NCBI RefSeq assembly: GCF_000469505.1
Contig: NZ_KI272823.1
Location: forward strand, 1-39,302
DNA from: Leptotrichia sp. oral taxon 215 str. W9775
Lineage (GTDB): Bacteria > Fusobacteriota > Fusobacteriia > Fusobacteriales > Leptotrichiaceae
Reading direction: 5' to 3'
DNA: 39,302 nt
Positions 7,956 to 17,431 of the stretch are shown here, in pieces (positions within the stretch are counted from its first letter, which is position 1; each line of letters opens with the position of its first letter). The notes beneath the pieces are model-generated. The model searched no databases, was not told where the DNA came from, and saw nothing but the letters and a program-made list of their open reading frames with translations. The position numbers and the translations under genes were made by a program.

Positions 7956-9725
7956 ATGGATAGCAGGAATTTAATATATTTTTCAGAGGCACAGTCTGCT
8001 TATAAAAAATTTTTGAAATCATCCAGAGGAATTCTGGGATTGAATTTTAAAAAACAGGAAAATCTGAAATCCTTTGCTGAAGTACAGAAGGAAGAAAATG
8101 CCTATAACAGCGTAAATTTGGGGATAAAGGAAATTCCATTAGGGAAAATAGTTGGAAGTGTTGAAAAATATTCGTATTTTGATAAAAATTTTGTTCCTAA
8201 AAATAATATTGTAAAACAAAGATGGATAAGTATTTACACAGCATACATGGCGGAAACAATGCTCCCACCCGTTATTCTTTATAAAATAAAAGATGACTAT
8301 TATGTATATGATGGAAATCACAGGGTTTCTGTAGCTAAATTTTTGAATTTTGCTTCAATTGAAGCTGAAGTTGAAGAATTTTTACCTACTAAAGATACAA
8401 AGGATAAGGTAATTTACCGTGAACATATGTTTTTTGAAAAGGAAACAGGAATTGAAGGGATAATATTGTCAGAACCAATAAAATATAAGTATTTACGTGA
8501 AGAAATAGAAAGTTATACTAATCTTTTAAGTAAAAGAAGAAATAAGGAATTTACTTTAAAAGAGGGTGCGGCAAAGTGGTATAAGGAAGTATTTTTACCA
8601 ATAAAAGTTTTACTGGAAGAAAATAATACAGCAGAAAGTCAGAAAAATAATATAAATGATGTATTTATGTTTTTGTTGGATCATAAATATTATCTGAGTA
8701 AAAATGAAGGAAAAAATAAAGGGTATCTTTACAGTACAATAGATTTTATAAATCTTGTGAAAACGAATGGGAATAGAAATTTGCACGACATATGCAAAAT
8801 TGAAACGCAGGAAGCCATTGATAAGTATATAAAACTGGCGGTACTGGATGAAGAACTGATAGATCCGGAATTTCAGCAGAAAAAAGAAAAAAAGGAACTT
8901 TTAAAGAAGGAAATATCAGAATATATTTCTGAAGCTCTGGAAAAACTTCCTGTAAGATATTCAGAATATTTATCTGGGACAGATAATCAGGAAGATATTT
9001 TTACAGAATATATTTTAGAATATATGAAAATTTTAAATAAGGGAAAAAAACTGGAAATATTAAATACAGGAAGTGGACAGCAGGAACTGGAAGATAAAAC
9101 GGAAAGTACTGATTTCCATGCAGAAAAGAAAATATCAGTATTAAACTATATTCTTGAAATATTTTTACCAATTACAGAAATTTTAATGTGGATAAATGAA
9201 GAAAATGTATTTTCACCAAGAGAGTACGGAAATCTTCAGAATGAATTTTTCCATTTGCTAAGATTAAAAAAGATTCTTTTATCAGAAGGAAAAAGTGCAA
9301 AATATGAAAATATAATGGCAGAAAATATAAAAATTGCTGTTGATACTAAAAATATGGATATGCTTTATGGAGTGAAAAAACTTCTTGTGAAGGAAAAGGA
9401 AAAAGAATTTTTAAAGAATTTGGAAGATGCTGAAAAATTTAAAAAATTACTTGAAAAATATGGAGAAATAAAAAGATATGAAACATATACTGATTTTTTT
9501 ATAATGCTTGATAACTATGGAGAAAAGAAGTTTATAACTAGTATTGAAAAGGATTTGGAAGAATTTTACAGTTTTGATGAAATTATAAATGAATATAAGA
9601 CACAGGAAGTAATGCACATGGAAAGAAATACAATTCTGAAAAATAGTTACGAAAAAAATTCGCAGGAAAGATACGAATATGGATTTATTGATTTTTTCAT
9701 AATGAAAAATTTAGGAGAAATTTAA
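7956..9725 (+). CDS. Unrecognised 589-residue protein with ParB-like DGNHR motif
   Basis: I do not recognise the full protein. The N-terminal 150 residues hold IPLGKIVGSVEKY followed about 50 residues later by YVYDGNHRVSVAK (Asp119, His122, Arg123), the nucleotide/DNA-binding core seen in ParB/Srx-like and DUF4032-like domains. After about residue 170 the protein is highly charged (Glu/Lys rich), helical and probably partly coiled-coil, with no motif I can name. No signal peptide or membrane helix is visible. It lies 15 bp after a metallophosphoesterase and just before a HAD phosphatase, so a role in nucleotide or phosphate chemistry is possible but only a guess. The ribosome site is GGAGGAAAA. 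Confidence 0.75.
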   Translation: MDSRNLIYFSEAQSAYKKFLKSSRGILGLNFKKQENLKSFAEVQKEENAYNSVNLGIKEIPLGKIVGSVEKYSYFDKNFVPKNNIVKQRWISIYTAYMAETMLPPVILYKIKDDYYVYDGNHRVSVAKFLNFASIEAEVEEFLPTKDTKDKVIYREHMFFEKETGIEGIILSEPIKYKYLREEIESYTNLLSKRRNKEFTLKEGAAKWYKEVFLPIKVLLEENNTAESQKNNINDVFMFLLDHKYYLSKNEGKNKGYLYSTIDFINLVKTNGNRNLHDICKIETQEAIDKYIKLAVLDEELIDPEFQQKKEKKELLKKEISEYISEALEKLPVRYSEYLSGTDNQEDIFTEYILEYMKILNKGKKLEILNTGSGQQELEDKTESTDFHAEKKISVLNYILEIFLPITEILMWINEENVFSPREYGNLQNEFFHLLRLKKILLSEGKSAKYENIMAENIKIAVDTKNMDMLYGVKKLLVKEKEKEFLKNLEDAEKFKKLLEKYGEIKRYETYTDFFIMLDNYGEKKFITSIEKDLEEFYSFDEIINEYKTQEVMHMERNTILKNSYEKNSQERYEYGFIDFFIMKNLGEI

Positions 9726-9742
9726 ATGGAAGGATGGCCGGA

Positions 9743-10534
9743 ATGAAAATAAAAGCTATATTTATGGATATGGATGGAACTCTTTTGAAAAGTGACCATA
9801 CAATGTCAGATAAATTAAAGGAAAAATTAATAGAACTTGATAAAAATGGAGTGAAAATATTTATTTCAACGGGTAGAATGTACGCCGCAGCACTTCCATA
9901 CCTGAAACAGCTGGGGATAACAACTCCAGTTATAACATATAATGGTGGAAAAATAGTGGATCCTTCCACATCGGAAACACTTTATGAAAATCCTGTTACA
10001 GCTGAAACAGTAAAAAGGGTAATTGAAGTGTCAAGGGAAACAGGAATACACTTAAATCTTTACTCAGATGATAAGCTTTATGTGGAAAATGAAACTCCGG
10101 AAGGAAAGGCATATGCTGAGAAAACAGGACTGAAATATGTTCTTGTTAATTTTGATGAATTTATTGGAAAAACTTCAACAAAGGCACTATTTCTTGGAGA
10201 AAATGAAAAGCTGGTAAAATTGAAGGAAGAACTTGAAAGGGAGTTACCTCAGTCAATTTTTGTTTTTTCACAGCCTACATATCTGGAAGTGCTGAACAAA
10301 GGTGTGAGTAAAGGAAAAGCTGTAAAAGAACTGATGAATAAATACGGATTTTCAGAAGATGAAGTTATGACCTTTGGAGACCAGTGGAATGATTTTGACA
10401 TGCTTAAACTGGTAAAATATGGATATCTTATGGGAAATGCTTCAGAAGATCTTAAAAAGGAATTTACGGAAGACAGGATAACTTTATCAAATGATGATGA
10501 AGGAATCTATCATATAATAAAAGATATTTTATAA
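9743..10534 (+). CDS. Cof-type HAD-IIB phosphatase
   Basis: The HAD motifs are complete: I, FMDMDGTL; II, FISTGR; III, the Lys in a GVSKGKAV stretch; IV, TFGDQWNDFDML. The C2B cap insertion between motifs II and III marks the Cof/YwpJ group, which dephosphorylates sugar phosphates, flavin or pyridoxal phosphates. An ATG at 9734 lies right on the AAGG ribosome site, too close for use. The ATG at 9743 has normal spacing and starts the protein at MKIKAIFMDMDGT, so I chose it (263 residues). The gene is 15 bp upstream of dnaE and likely shares its transcript. The exact substrate is unknown. Confidence 0.88.
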   Translation: MKIKAIFMDMDGTLLKSDHTMSDKLKEKLIELDKNGVKIFISTGRMYAAALPYLKQLGITTPVITYNGGKIVDPSTSETLYENPVTAETVKRVIEVSRETGIHLNLYSDDKLYVENETPEGKAYAEKTGLKYVLVNFDEFIGKTSTKALFLGENEKLVKLKEELERELPQSIFVFSQPTYLEVLNKGVSKGKAVKELMNKYGFSEDEVMTFGDQWNDFDMLKLVKYGYLMGNASEDLKKEFTEDRITLSNDDEGIYHIIKDIL

Positions 10535-10549
10535 AAAACAGGTGGTGCA

Positions 10550-13500
10550 ATGGAAAAGAAAATAGCACACTTAAAGCTGCATACGGAATATTCCCTTCTT
10601 GAAGGAGTAGGGAAAATAGAAGAATACATAGAAAAAGCCGGAAAGCTGGGCATAGACACTCTTGCAATAACGGATACTGCAATGTTTGGAGTAATAGAAT
10701 TTTATAAAAAGTGTAAGAAATCCGGAATAAAACCTATTATCGGGCTGGAAGTATTTCTAGATGGAATAATATCGGAAGGTGAGTATTCACTGACTCTTCT
10801 GGCAAAAAATAAAAATGGATACAGGAATTTATGTAAGTTATCTTCAATTTCATACAGCCGTTTTAACAGAAGAAGAAATAAAATAAAATATGAAGAACTG
10901 CTGGAATACAGTTCAGATTTATTTATTTTATCGGGAGGAATACACGGTGAAATTGTTGATGGGTTAAGCCGGTATAAATATCCTGAAGCAAAAAAAGTTG
11001 CAATGAAACTGCATAAGGATTTCATGGAAAATTTTTATATTGAAGTGCCTGCTGCTATGAGGCTTGAAACAGTGAGAAAATCACTATTTGAAATGATAAG
11101 GGAAACAGGAATAAATTATATAATAAATAACGACGTCTATTATCCTGAAAACGGAGAAGCAATACTTCAGAAAATACTTTCTTCCATAAAGGAAGGAAAC
11201 AGGATAGAAGCAGACCGTTATGAAATATTATATGATGATTTGTATTTGAAATCCTATGATCAGATGAAACAGAATTTTTTAAATTTTGAAGATGAGTTAT
11301 TTGATAAAGGAATTGAAAATATTAATTATGTTGTAGAAAATTGTAATGTTGATTTTGAGTTTGATAACTTCAAGTTTCCAAAATATGAACTTCCTGAAGG
11401 AACAAGTGAAGAACAGTATATAAGAAAGCTGGTATATGAAGGGGCAGCTTTAAAGTATATGGGAAAACGTATTGAGGAAGATGCTGATAATGTAATAGAG
11501 GAAAACGAAAAAAAAATAAAGAAAGAACTGGAAGATAATGGCTTTAAGCAGGTAATCGAAAGACTGGAATATGAACTTCAGATAATAAATAATATGGGAT
11601 ATAACGGTTATTTTATAATTGTCTGGGATTTTATAAGATTTGCAAAAAATGCTGGAGTATTTGTAGGTCCTGGAAGGGGTTCTGCCGCTGGAAGTCTTGT
11701 TTCTTATGTTCTTGATATAACAGAAATAGATCCCTTGAAGTATAATCTGATTTTTGAAAGATTTTTAAATCCTGAAAGAATTTCAATGCCGGATATAGAT
11801 ATAGATTTCGATCAGGAACAGAGGGAAATTGTCATTGAATATGTTCTTAAAAAGTATGGTTCACAGCATGTGGCACATATAATAACCTTTGGTACACTGA
11901 AGGCGAGGGCTGCAATAAGAGATGTTGGAAGGGTTCTTAATATAAACCTGAAAAAAGTCGATGTGGTGGCAAAAAATATACCATTTAACATGGATTTAGA
12001 AGATTCCCTTAACAATATTGAAGTTTTGAGAAATCTTTACAATGAAGACAATGAAGTAAAAACGATGATAGACTATTCCAGGAAAATTGAAGGAAGGGTG
12101 CGTCATGCTTCGGTACACGCCGCCGGAATGGTAATTTCAAAAGAAATACTGGATGATGAAATACCAACTTATTCTGACGGGAAGACAGCTGTCCCTTCTA
12201 CCCAGTATCAAATGAAGGAACTGGAAGACCTCGGTATTTTAAAGATTGATTTTCTAGGACTGAAAAACCTTACAATTTTGAGGAAAACAGTAGAAAATAT
12301 TGAAAAAACTACAAATAAAAGAATAAGCCTCGGTTCCATAGAACTTGATAATGAAAAGGCTTATAAGCTTCTTTCAAAGGCAGACACCCTGGGAATATTT
12401 CAATGTGAATCGCATGGAATAAGACAGCTTATGAAGAGGTTAAAAATAGAAAAATTTGATGATATAACGGCATTACTTTCCCTTTATCGTCCAGGGCCTC
12501 TTCAAAGCGGTATGGTGGATGATTTTATAGCTTCTAAAAACAAGGATAAGGAAATAAAATATCCTCATGATTCCTTGAAGGAGATTCTGGAAGAAACATA
12601 TGGAGTTATACTCTATCAGGAACAGGTAATGAAAATAGTGAGTAAAATGGCAGACTATTCCCTGGGGGAAGCTGACGAACTTAGAAGGGCAATCGGGAAA
12701 AAAATTCCTCAAATAATAGAACAGAACAGGGAAAAGTTTGTAAGAAAATCTGTAGAAAAAGGAATTGCTGAAAAAAAGGCAAATGAAATTTATGATTTAA
12801 TTGACAAATTTGGTGGATATGGATTTAACAAGTCGCATTCAGCGGCATATGCACTTGTGGTTTACTGGACTGCTTATTTTAAGGCAAATTATCCTGTAGA
12901 ATTTATGGCAGCAGTCATGTCTACTGAAATGTATAATATTGACAGGCTTTCCCTCTTTATAAATGAAGCGAGGGAAAAGGATATTGAAATTCTGGTGCCG
13001 GATGTAAGCCTTTCTGACGCGGAATTTAAAGTGGAAGGAAATGGCATAAGATTTGGTCTGACGGCAATTAAAGGAATAGGAAGAAATTTTGTCATGGATA
13101 TTATGGAGGAAAGAAGGGAACCTTTTGTATCCTATGAAGATTTTGTGTATAGAATGAAGCAGTATGGGCTAAATAGAAAACAGCTTGAATCTCTTGTACT
13201 TTCAGGGAGTCTGGATAAATTTCCGGGCAACAGGCAGGAAAAATTTCTGTCAATTGACAAAACTTTAGAATGGGCTATAAAAAAATATGAAGCCGAGGAG
13301 GATCTTCAATTAATTCTTTTTGGAGGGAAAAGCGAAAGGATAAGGGAATTCAGTTTGACGAAAACAGAAGAATTTCCACAGAATTTAATGCTGAAATATG
13401 AAAAGGAATATTTAGGCATATATGTTTCTGCACATCCTCTGTCTTCAAAAAAGGCACTTCTGGAAATGATAGAACATATGAAGATTTCTGACCTTGAAAG

Positions 13501-14023
13501 ATCGAGAAATAGAAGAAAAATAGGAAAATTCACAAAAATACGGTTAATCGGAATTATGAAAAATTTAAATAAACTTGTAGCAAAAAATTCCGGAGAACCT
13601 ATGGTGAAATTTGAACTGGAAGATTTTACAGGAACAGTGGAAATTATATGTTTTCCTAGGGATTTCGTAAAATTTGGATATAAAATATTTGAAGATGGGA
13701 TAGCTATGGTTGAAGGACATCTGAATCAGGAAGGAAACAGATATTCAGTAGTGCTGAGCCATATAAATGCCCTTGATGAATTAGATGAAAATAAATTTCT
13801 GAATTTATATGTCTTAATTGATGATGAAAGTAGGGAAAACATAGTTGAGCTGAAAAAACTTATTCTGGAAAATAGGGGAGAAAATAAAGTTCTACTTGCA
13901 ATGGCCACAGATGAAAAAAAAGAAATTATAAAGCTGAGCAGTAAATACAATGTGAATTTATCCAGAAAATTTATGAGGAAATTAGCGGGTCTGGTAGGTA
14001 TAAAAAAAATAAAGATTCGTTAG
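10550..14023 (+). CDS. dnaE: DNA polymerase III subunit alpha
   Basis: A 1157-residue replicative polymerase of the DnaE class. It begins with a PHP domain (LKLHTEYSLLEG). The catalytic palm has PDIDIDFD with Asp415 and Asp417 as the metal-binding pair. It also has the GPGRGSAAGS and HAAGMVIS stretches, the LYRPGPLQSGMVDDF finger segment and a tandem HhH region, and ends in an OB-fold (IGIMKNLNKL onward). The length matches DnaE1 proteins. It elongates the chromosome within the holoenzyme. No proofreading exonuclease motifs beyond the PHP domain are visible. It starts 15 bp after the HAD gene behind a GGTGG-type site. The next operon has its own promoter right after the stop codon. Confidence 0.96.
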   Translation: MEKKIAHLKLHTEYSLLEGVGKIEEYIEKAGKLGIDTLAITDTAMFGVIEFYKKCKKSGIKPIIGLEVFLDGIISEGEYSLTLLAKNKNGYRNLCKLSSISYSRFNRRRNKIKYEELLEYSSDLFILSGGIHGEIVDGLSRYKYPEAKKVAMKLHKDFMENFYIEVPAAMRLETVRKSLFEMIRETGINYIINNDVYYPENGEAILQKILSSIKEGNRIEADRYEILYDDLYLKSYDQMKQNFLNFEDELFDKGIENINYVVENCNVDFEFDNFKFPKYELPEGTSEEQYIRKLVYEGAALKYMGKRIEEDADNVIEENEKKIKKELEDNGFKQVIERLEYELQIINNMGYNGYFIIVWDFIRFAKNAGVFVGPGRGSAAGSLVSYVLDITEIDPLKYNLIFERFLNPERISMPDIDIDFDQEQREIVIEYVLKKYGSQHVAHIITFGTLKARAAIRDVGRVLNINLKKVDVVAKNIPFNMDLEDSLNNIEVLRNLYNEDNEVKTMIDYSRKIEGRVRHASVHAAGMVISKEILDDEIPTYSDGKTAVPSTQYQMKELEDLGILKIDFLGLKNLTILRKTVENIEKTTNKRISLGSIELDNEKAYKLLSKADTLGIFQCESHGIRQLMKRLKIEKFDDITALLSLYRPGPLQSGMVDDFIASKNKDKEIKYPHDSLKEILEETYGVILYQEQVMKIVSKMADYSLGEADELRRAIGKKIPQIIEQNREKFVRKSVEKGIAEKKANEIYDLIDKFGGYGFNKSHSAAYALVVYWTAYFKANYPVEFMAAVMSTEMYNIDRLSLFINEAREKDIEILVPDVSLSDAEFKVEGNGIRFGLTAIKGIGRNFVMDIMEERREPFVSYEDFVYRMKQYGLNRKQLESLVLSGSLDKFPGNRQEKFLSIDKTLEWAIKKYEAEEDLQLILFGGKSERIREFSLTKTEEFPQNLMLKYEKEYLGIYVSAHPLSSKKALLEMIEHMKISDLERSRNRRKIGKFTKIRLIGIMKNLNKLVAKNSGEPMVKFELEDFTGTVEIICFPRDFVKFGYKIFEDGIAMVEGHLNQEGNRYSVVLSHINALDELDENKFLNLYVLIDDESRENIVELKKLILENRGENKVLLAMATDEKKEIIKLSSKYNVNLSRKFMRKLAGLVGIKKIKIR

Positions 14024-14024
14024 A

Positions 14025-14053
14025 TTGAAAAAAAGTCTTCTATGTGGTAAAAT
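14025..14053 (+). promoter_or_regulatory. Promoter of acc-asp23-amaP-nusB operon
   Basis: TTGAAA (14025-14030), a 17-bp spacer and TAAAAT (14048-14053) preceded by TGG, an extended -10. It begins directly after the dnaE stop codon. Confidence 0.75.
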
Positions 14054-14092
14054 TAATAGAATAAAAGATTGATGAAACTCGAAGGAGGACAG

Positions 14093-14494
14093 ATGGAACT
14101 TAGAGATATTAAAGAATTAATGAAAGTGTTGAAAAAGGAAGAAATGCATGAAATAAAAGTAAGATATGGAAAAGTAAAACTTACTATAAAAAATTCTGAA
14201 GAACCTCATGTAGAAAATATAAGGACAGAAATTAAAGCTGAAAAAAAAGAAGAGCAAAAAATTGATACTGTAAAAGAAGAAGTTGTAAAATCACAGAATG
14301 TTGGTGAAATAAAACTTGCAAATCTTGAAAAGGGTATGCCAGTACATAAAGGAATGAAATTAGGTAAAATAACTACCATAGGTGTTGAAACAGATGTAAA
14401 GTCACCTGTAGATGGTGTTTTAAAGGAAATTTTAGTGTCAGATCAGGCGGCGGTTGACTTTGCAAAGCCTTTATTTATAATTGAAGTACTGTAA
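14093..14494 (+). CDS. BCCP-like protein lacking the biotinyl lysine
   Basis: A 133-residue protein shaped like the biotin carboxyl carrier protein of acetyl-CoA carboxylase. The N-terminal helix (DIKELMKVLKKE) and a short charged strand region match AccB, then comes a Glu/Lys linker and a C-terminal biotinyl/lipoyl-like barrel ending in GVLKEILV and PLFIIE. In AccB the barrel hairpin carries A-M-K-M; aligned from the conserved GVVKEI end, this protein has T95-I96-G97-V98, so the lysine that takes biotin is Gly97. The upstream M-K-L falls in the preceding strand and is eight residues too early to be the site. The start at 14093 has GGAGG five bases upstream; a TTG at 14069 would precede the ribosome site. 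It lies 66 bp before accC. It may be a structural or regulatory relative. Confidence 0.8.
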   Translation: MELRDIKELMKVLKKEEMHEIKVRYGKVKLTIKNSEEPHVENIRTEIKAEKKEEQKIDTVKEEVVKSQNVGEIKLANLEKGMPVHKGMKLGKITTIGVETDVKSPVDGVLKEILVSDQAAVDFAKPLFIIEVL

Positions 14495-14560
14495 AAAATT
14501 TAAATCAAAATGTAAAAATATAAATTATTTTAAAAGATGAAGAAAAGTTTGGGAGGATTC

Positions 14561-15916
14561 ATGTTTAAAAAAATATTGATAGCAAATAGAGGGGAAATAG
14601 CAGTAAGAATTATAAGAGCGGCAAGAGAACTTGGAATAGCGACAGTTGCTGTCTATTCAGAAGCTGATAAGGATTCCTTACATGTAACATTGGCAGATGA
14701 AGCAATCTGTATAGGTTCTGCAAGCAGTGCAGACTCATATTTGAAAATACCTAATATAATTTCAGCGGCACTTATTACAAAAAGTGAAGCAATACATCCA
14801 GGATATGGATTTTTATCAGAAAATGCATCTTTTGCAAAAATATGTGCACAAAATAATATAGTATTTATAGGGCCTAGTCCTGAACTTATAAATATGATGG
14901 GAGACAAGGCAACAGCAAGGGAAACTGCAATCAAGCATAAAGTACCTATAACAAAAGGATCAGATGGTATAGTTCCTAATGTTGAAGAAGCTAAGAAGGT
15001 TGCAAAATGGATAACTTATCCTGTTATGATAAAAGCTACTGCTGGTGGTGGTGGAAAAGGAATGAGAATTGCCCACGATGAAAAAGAACTTGTAGAAAAC
15101 TATATTGCGGCACAGAATGAAGCAAAAGCGGCTTTTGGAAATCCTGATGTATATATTGAAAAATATGTTGAAGAACCAAGACACGTTGAAATACAGGTTA
15201 TAGGAGATAAGTTTGGAAATGCAGTTCACCTTGGAGAAAGGGACTGTTCCATTCAGAGAAGACATCAGAAACTGATAGAAGAAGCTCCGTCTGCAGGAAT
15301 AGATGCAAAAACAAGAGAAAAAATGGGAAAATTTGCAGCAAAACTTACAAAGGGAATAGGATACGACAGTGTTGGAACCTTGGAATTCCTTGTTGATAAA
15401 AATATGAATTTCTATTTTATGGAAATGAATACAAGAATACAGGTTGAGCATACAATAAGTGAAGAAATCACAGGAGTTGACCTAGTTAAAGAACAAATTA
15501 GAGTTGCAGCAGGGGAAAAATTAAGTTTTACTCAAAAGGATATAAGTATAACTGGTCATGCAATTGAATGCAGAATAAATGCTGAAGATTCAGAAAATGG
15601 ATTCCTTCCTTCAAGCGGAACTCTTGAAAAATATATACCGTCAGGAGGAATAGGAGTAAGAGTGGATTCGCATTCTTACCAGAATTATGATATTCCACCA
15701 TACTACGATTCAATGATAGCCAAGCTTATAGTAAAGGGAAAAACAAGGGAAGAAGCTATTCAGAGAATGAAAAGGGCTTTAAAGGAATTTCTGATTGAAG
15801 GGGTAGATACAACAATTCCTTTCCATTTAAGAGTTCTTGACAATGAAGACTTTAAAAAGGGAACAATATACACAAACTTTATAGAAACACATTTTAAGGA
15901 TACTTTAAATAAATAA
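14561..15916 (+). CDS. accC: Biotin carboxylase subunit of acetyl-CoA carboxylase
   Basis: A 451-residue ATP-grasp enzyme that carboxylates carrier-bound biotin with bicarbonate and ATP. It opens with MFKKILIANRGEIAVRI, then has the HPGYGFLSEN stretch, the glycine-rich ATP lid (KATAGGGGKGMR), the catalytic region around EMNTRIQVEHT and a standard C-terminal domain. The length equals that of stand-alone AccC proteins, with no fused carrier domain. The start at 14561 is chosen because GGGAGG lies just upstream and the protein then begins like AccC; an ATG at 14537 lacks a ribosome site. No accA or accD is in the window. Its partner should be a biotinylated carrier, yet the adjacent carrier-like protein lacks the lysine. 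Confidence 0.93.
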   Translation: MFKKILIANRGEIAVRIIRAARELGIATVAVYSEADKDSLHVTLADEAICIGSASSADSYLKIPNIISAALITKSEAIHPGYGFLSENASFAKICAQNNIVFIGPSPELINMMGDKATARETAIKHKVPITKGSDGIVPNVEEAKKVAKWITYPVMIKATAGGGGKGMRIAHDEKELVENYIAAQNEAKAAFGNPDVYIEKYVEEPRHVEIQVIGDKFGNAVHLGERDCSIQRRHQKLIEEAPSAGIDAKTREKMGKFAAKLTKGIGYDSVGTLEFLVDKNMNFYFMEMNTRIQVEHTISEEITGVDLVKEQIRVAAGEKLSFTQKDISITGHAIECRINAEDSENGFLPSSGTLEKYIPSGGIGVRVDSHSYQNYDIPPYYDSMIAKLIVKGKTREEAIQRMKRALKEFLIEGVDTTIPFHLRVLDNEDFKKGTIYTNFIETHFKDTLNK

Positions 15917-15946
15917 AAATAAGAAAGCAAATTAGGAGGTAACAGC

Positions 15947-16354
15947 ATGAATGAATTAGGAAATGTAAGTATATCACAGGAAGTTGTAGCAACAATTGCA
16001 GAATCTGTAATAACTGAAATTGACGGGGTACACAGTTTAGTTGGAAGTTCTTCAAAAAATGAAATAACTAAATTTTTTCAAAGTGTATCTTCAGGTGGAG
16101 GAAAAGGAATAGAAGTAGAAGTTGGAGAAACAGAATGTACACTTGATTTGTACATCATTGCAAAATTAGGATATCAGCTTCCAGCTCTGGCAGGTGAAAT
16201 TCAGACAAAAGTAGTTAAAGCAATAACTGAAATGACAGGATTAAAGGTTCAGGAGGTAAATGTATTTATCCAGAAGGTTGTAAAAGATGTTCCTGAACAG
16301 GAAGCACAACCTAAAAAATTACCTGAAAACAATAATGTTGCTGAAGAAAAATAA
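15947..16354 (+). CDS. Asp23/Gls24 family envelope stress protein
   Basis: A 135-residue protein with the Asp23/Gls24 (DUF322) layout: GNVSISQEVVATIAESV at the start, EIDGVHSLVG, then LYIIAKLGYQLPALAGEIQ and VNVFIQKV. In Firmicutes such proteins form an abundant shell under the membrane and are tethered there by AmaP; absence triggers a cell-wall stress response. The next gene encodes an AmaP-like anchor, which supports the same role here. It is predicted to be cytoplasmic. The ribosome site is AGGAGG; the gene starts 30 bp after accC, so it is part of the carboxylase operon, as in several Gram-positive genomes where Asp23, AccB/C and NusB lie together. Confidence 0.92.
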   Translation: MNELGNVSISQEVVATIAESVITEIDGVHSLVGSSSKNEITKFFQSVSSGGGKGIEVEVGETECTLDLYIIAKLGYQLPALAGEIQTKVVKAITEMTGLKVQEVNVFIQKVVKDVPEQEAQPKKLPENNNVAEEK

Positions 16355-16366
16355 AAGGAGTGATTT

Positions 16367-16993
16367 ATGATAGCTTTATTAGGTCTTCTCGCTAGATTAT
16401 CTGTTATACTTGGATTTGTCGGAGTGGCTTTTGCCAGTATATCAGATTTGCTAATGAGAACAAATTATTTAACAATGGTGGATAGCATGGTTGACCTTGG
16501 AAGTACAAAAGTAAAAATAGTTCTTGGACTTATGGCAATTATCTATCTTGTAATATTTCTTCTATCCTACATAAATAAACTTACTAAATATTCTAATAAT
16601 AGAAAAGTTAAAAATAAAAGTGGGGAAATAGAAGTTACTATAAAAACAATAAATGAAGTTGCAAAAGATTTTCTTGCTTCACAGGAAATTATAAAAAATT
16701 CCAAGATAAAATCTTATCCTAGTGGAAAAGCAGTAGTTATTGAAGCAGTTGTTGATACATACAATGTGGATAATTTAAAGGATAAGTTGACAAAAATACA
16801 GGAAAAGCTTTCTGAGCATGTATTTAATTCTACAGGAATTACTGTTAAGAAAAGCAAGGTAAATCTGAAAAAAGTATTAGGTGAAACAATTGTTGAGAAA
16901 AAAATAATTGAAGAGCCTGTAAATGTTAAGGAAAATATTTCTGAAACAGTTTTAGAGGAAAAAAATTCCGTTCAAGAAGAAGGAGAAAATTAA
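16367..16993 (+). CDS. amaP: Alkaline shock membrane anchor protein AmaP-like
   Basis: A 208-residue protein with an N-terminal membrane helix (about 1-27) and a second (about 46-67), followed by a cytosolic domain and an acidic tail. In Firmicutes AmaP anchors Asp23 to the membrane through this hairpin. It begins 12 bp after the Asp23-like gene and overlaps nusB by one base (TAATG). The C-terminal 45 residues are Glu/Val/Lys rich and probably disordered. I call it AmaP from topology, length and gene order; sequence identity to known AmaP cannot be measured here. Confidence 0.8.
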   Translation: MIALLGLLARLSVILGFVGVAFASISDLLMRTNYLTMVDSMVDLGSTKVKIVLGLMAIIYLVIFLLSYINKLTKYSNNRKVKNKSGEIEVTIKTINEVAKDFLASQEIIKNSKIKSYPSGKAVVIEAVVDTYNVDNLKDKLTKIQEKLSEHVFNSTGITVKKSKVNLKKVLGETIVEKKIIEEPVNVKENISETVLEEKNSVQEEGEN

Positions 16994-17397
16994 TGACACG
17001 TAGAGAAATTCGGGAAGAAATTTTTAAACTCCTTTTTGAAAAGGAACTGACTGATAATAATGTAGAAAAGAGAATAGAAGAAACAATTAAGGAAAATAAG
17101 ATAAAAAAAGAAGAACATATTGAATTTTTAACATCTTATGTTAATGATATAATTGCAAATGAAGATATTCTTGTGGAAAAAATAAAGGAAATACTTGACG
17201 GATGGACATATGAAAGACTAGGAACACTTGAAAAAGTTCTTCTGAAAATATCCTTTTATGAAATTATAATAAAAAAAGTAGGATATGAAATAGCTATAAA
17301 TGAAGCAGTTGAGCTGGCTAAAAAATATTCTTACGATGACACAAAAGAATTTTTAAATGGAATATTGGCAAAACTTGTAAAACAAAATAATGCCTAG
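16993..17397 (+). CDS. nusB: Transcription antitermination factor NusB
   Basis: A 134-residue all-helical protein that matches NusB along its length: TRREIREEIFKLLFE at the start, the LGTLEKVLLKISFYEI stretch, then INEAVELAKKYS and FLNGILAKLV at the end. NusB with NusE/S10 binds boxA in rRNA leader transcripts and supports antitermination. Its start overlaps the amaP stop by one base, so translation is coupled. The ribosome site is GAAGAAGGAG inside amaP. Placement with Asp23 and acc genes recalls the accBC-yqhY-nusB order of Bacillus, supporting both calls. Confidence 0.93.
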   Translation: MTRREIREEIFKLLFEKELTDNNVEKRIEETIKENKIKKEEHIEFLTSYVNDIIANEDILVEKIKEILDGWTYERLGTLEKVLLKISFYEIIIKKVGYEIAINEAVELAKKYSYDDTKEFLNGILAKLVKQNNA

Positions 17398-17431
17398 TAT
17401 TAAAGAGAAATCTGAAAGGAGAAAATTTAAA

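Noticed and set aside
14960..15451. 163-codon open frame on the minus strand inside accC
   Set aside because: It is antisense to a well-matched biotin carboxylase, has low-complexity Phe/Ser/Cys composition, and has no ribosome site.
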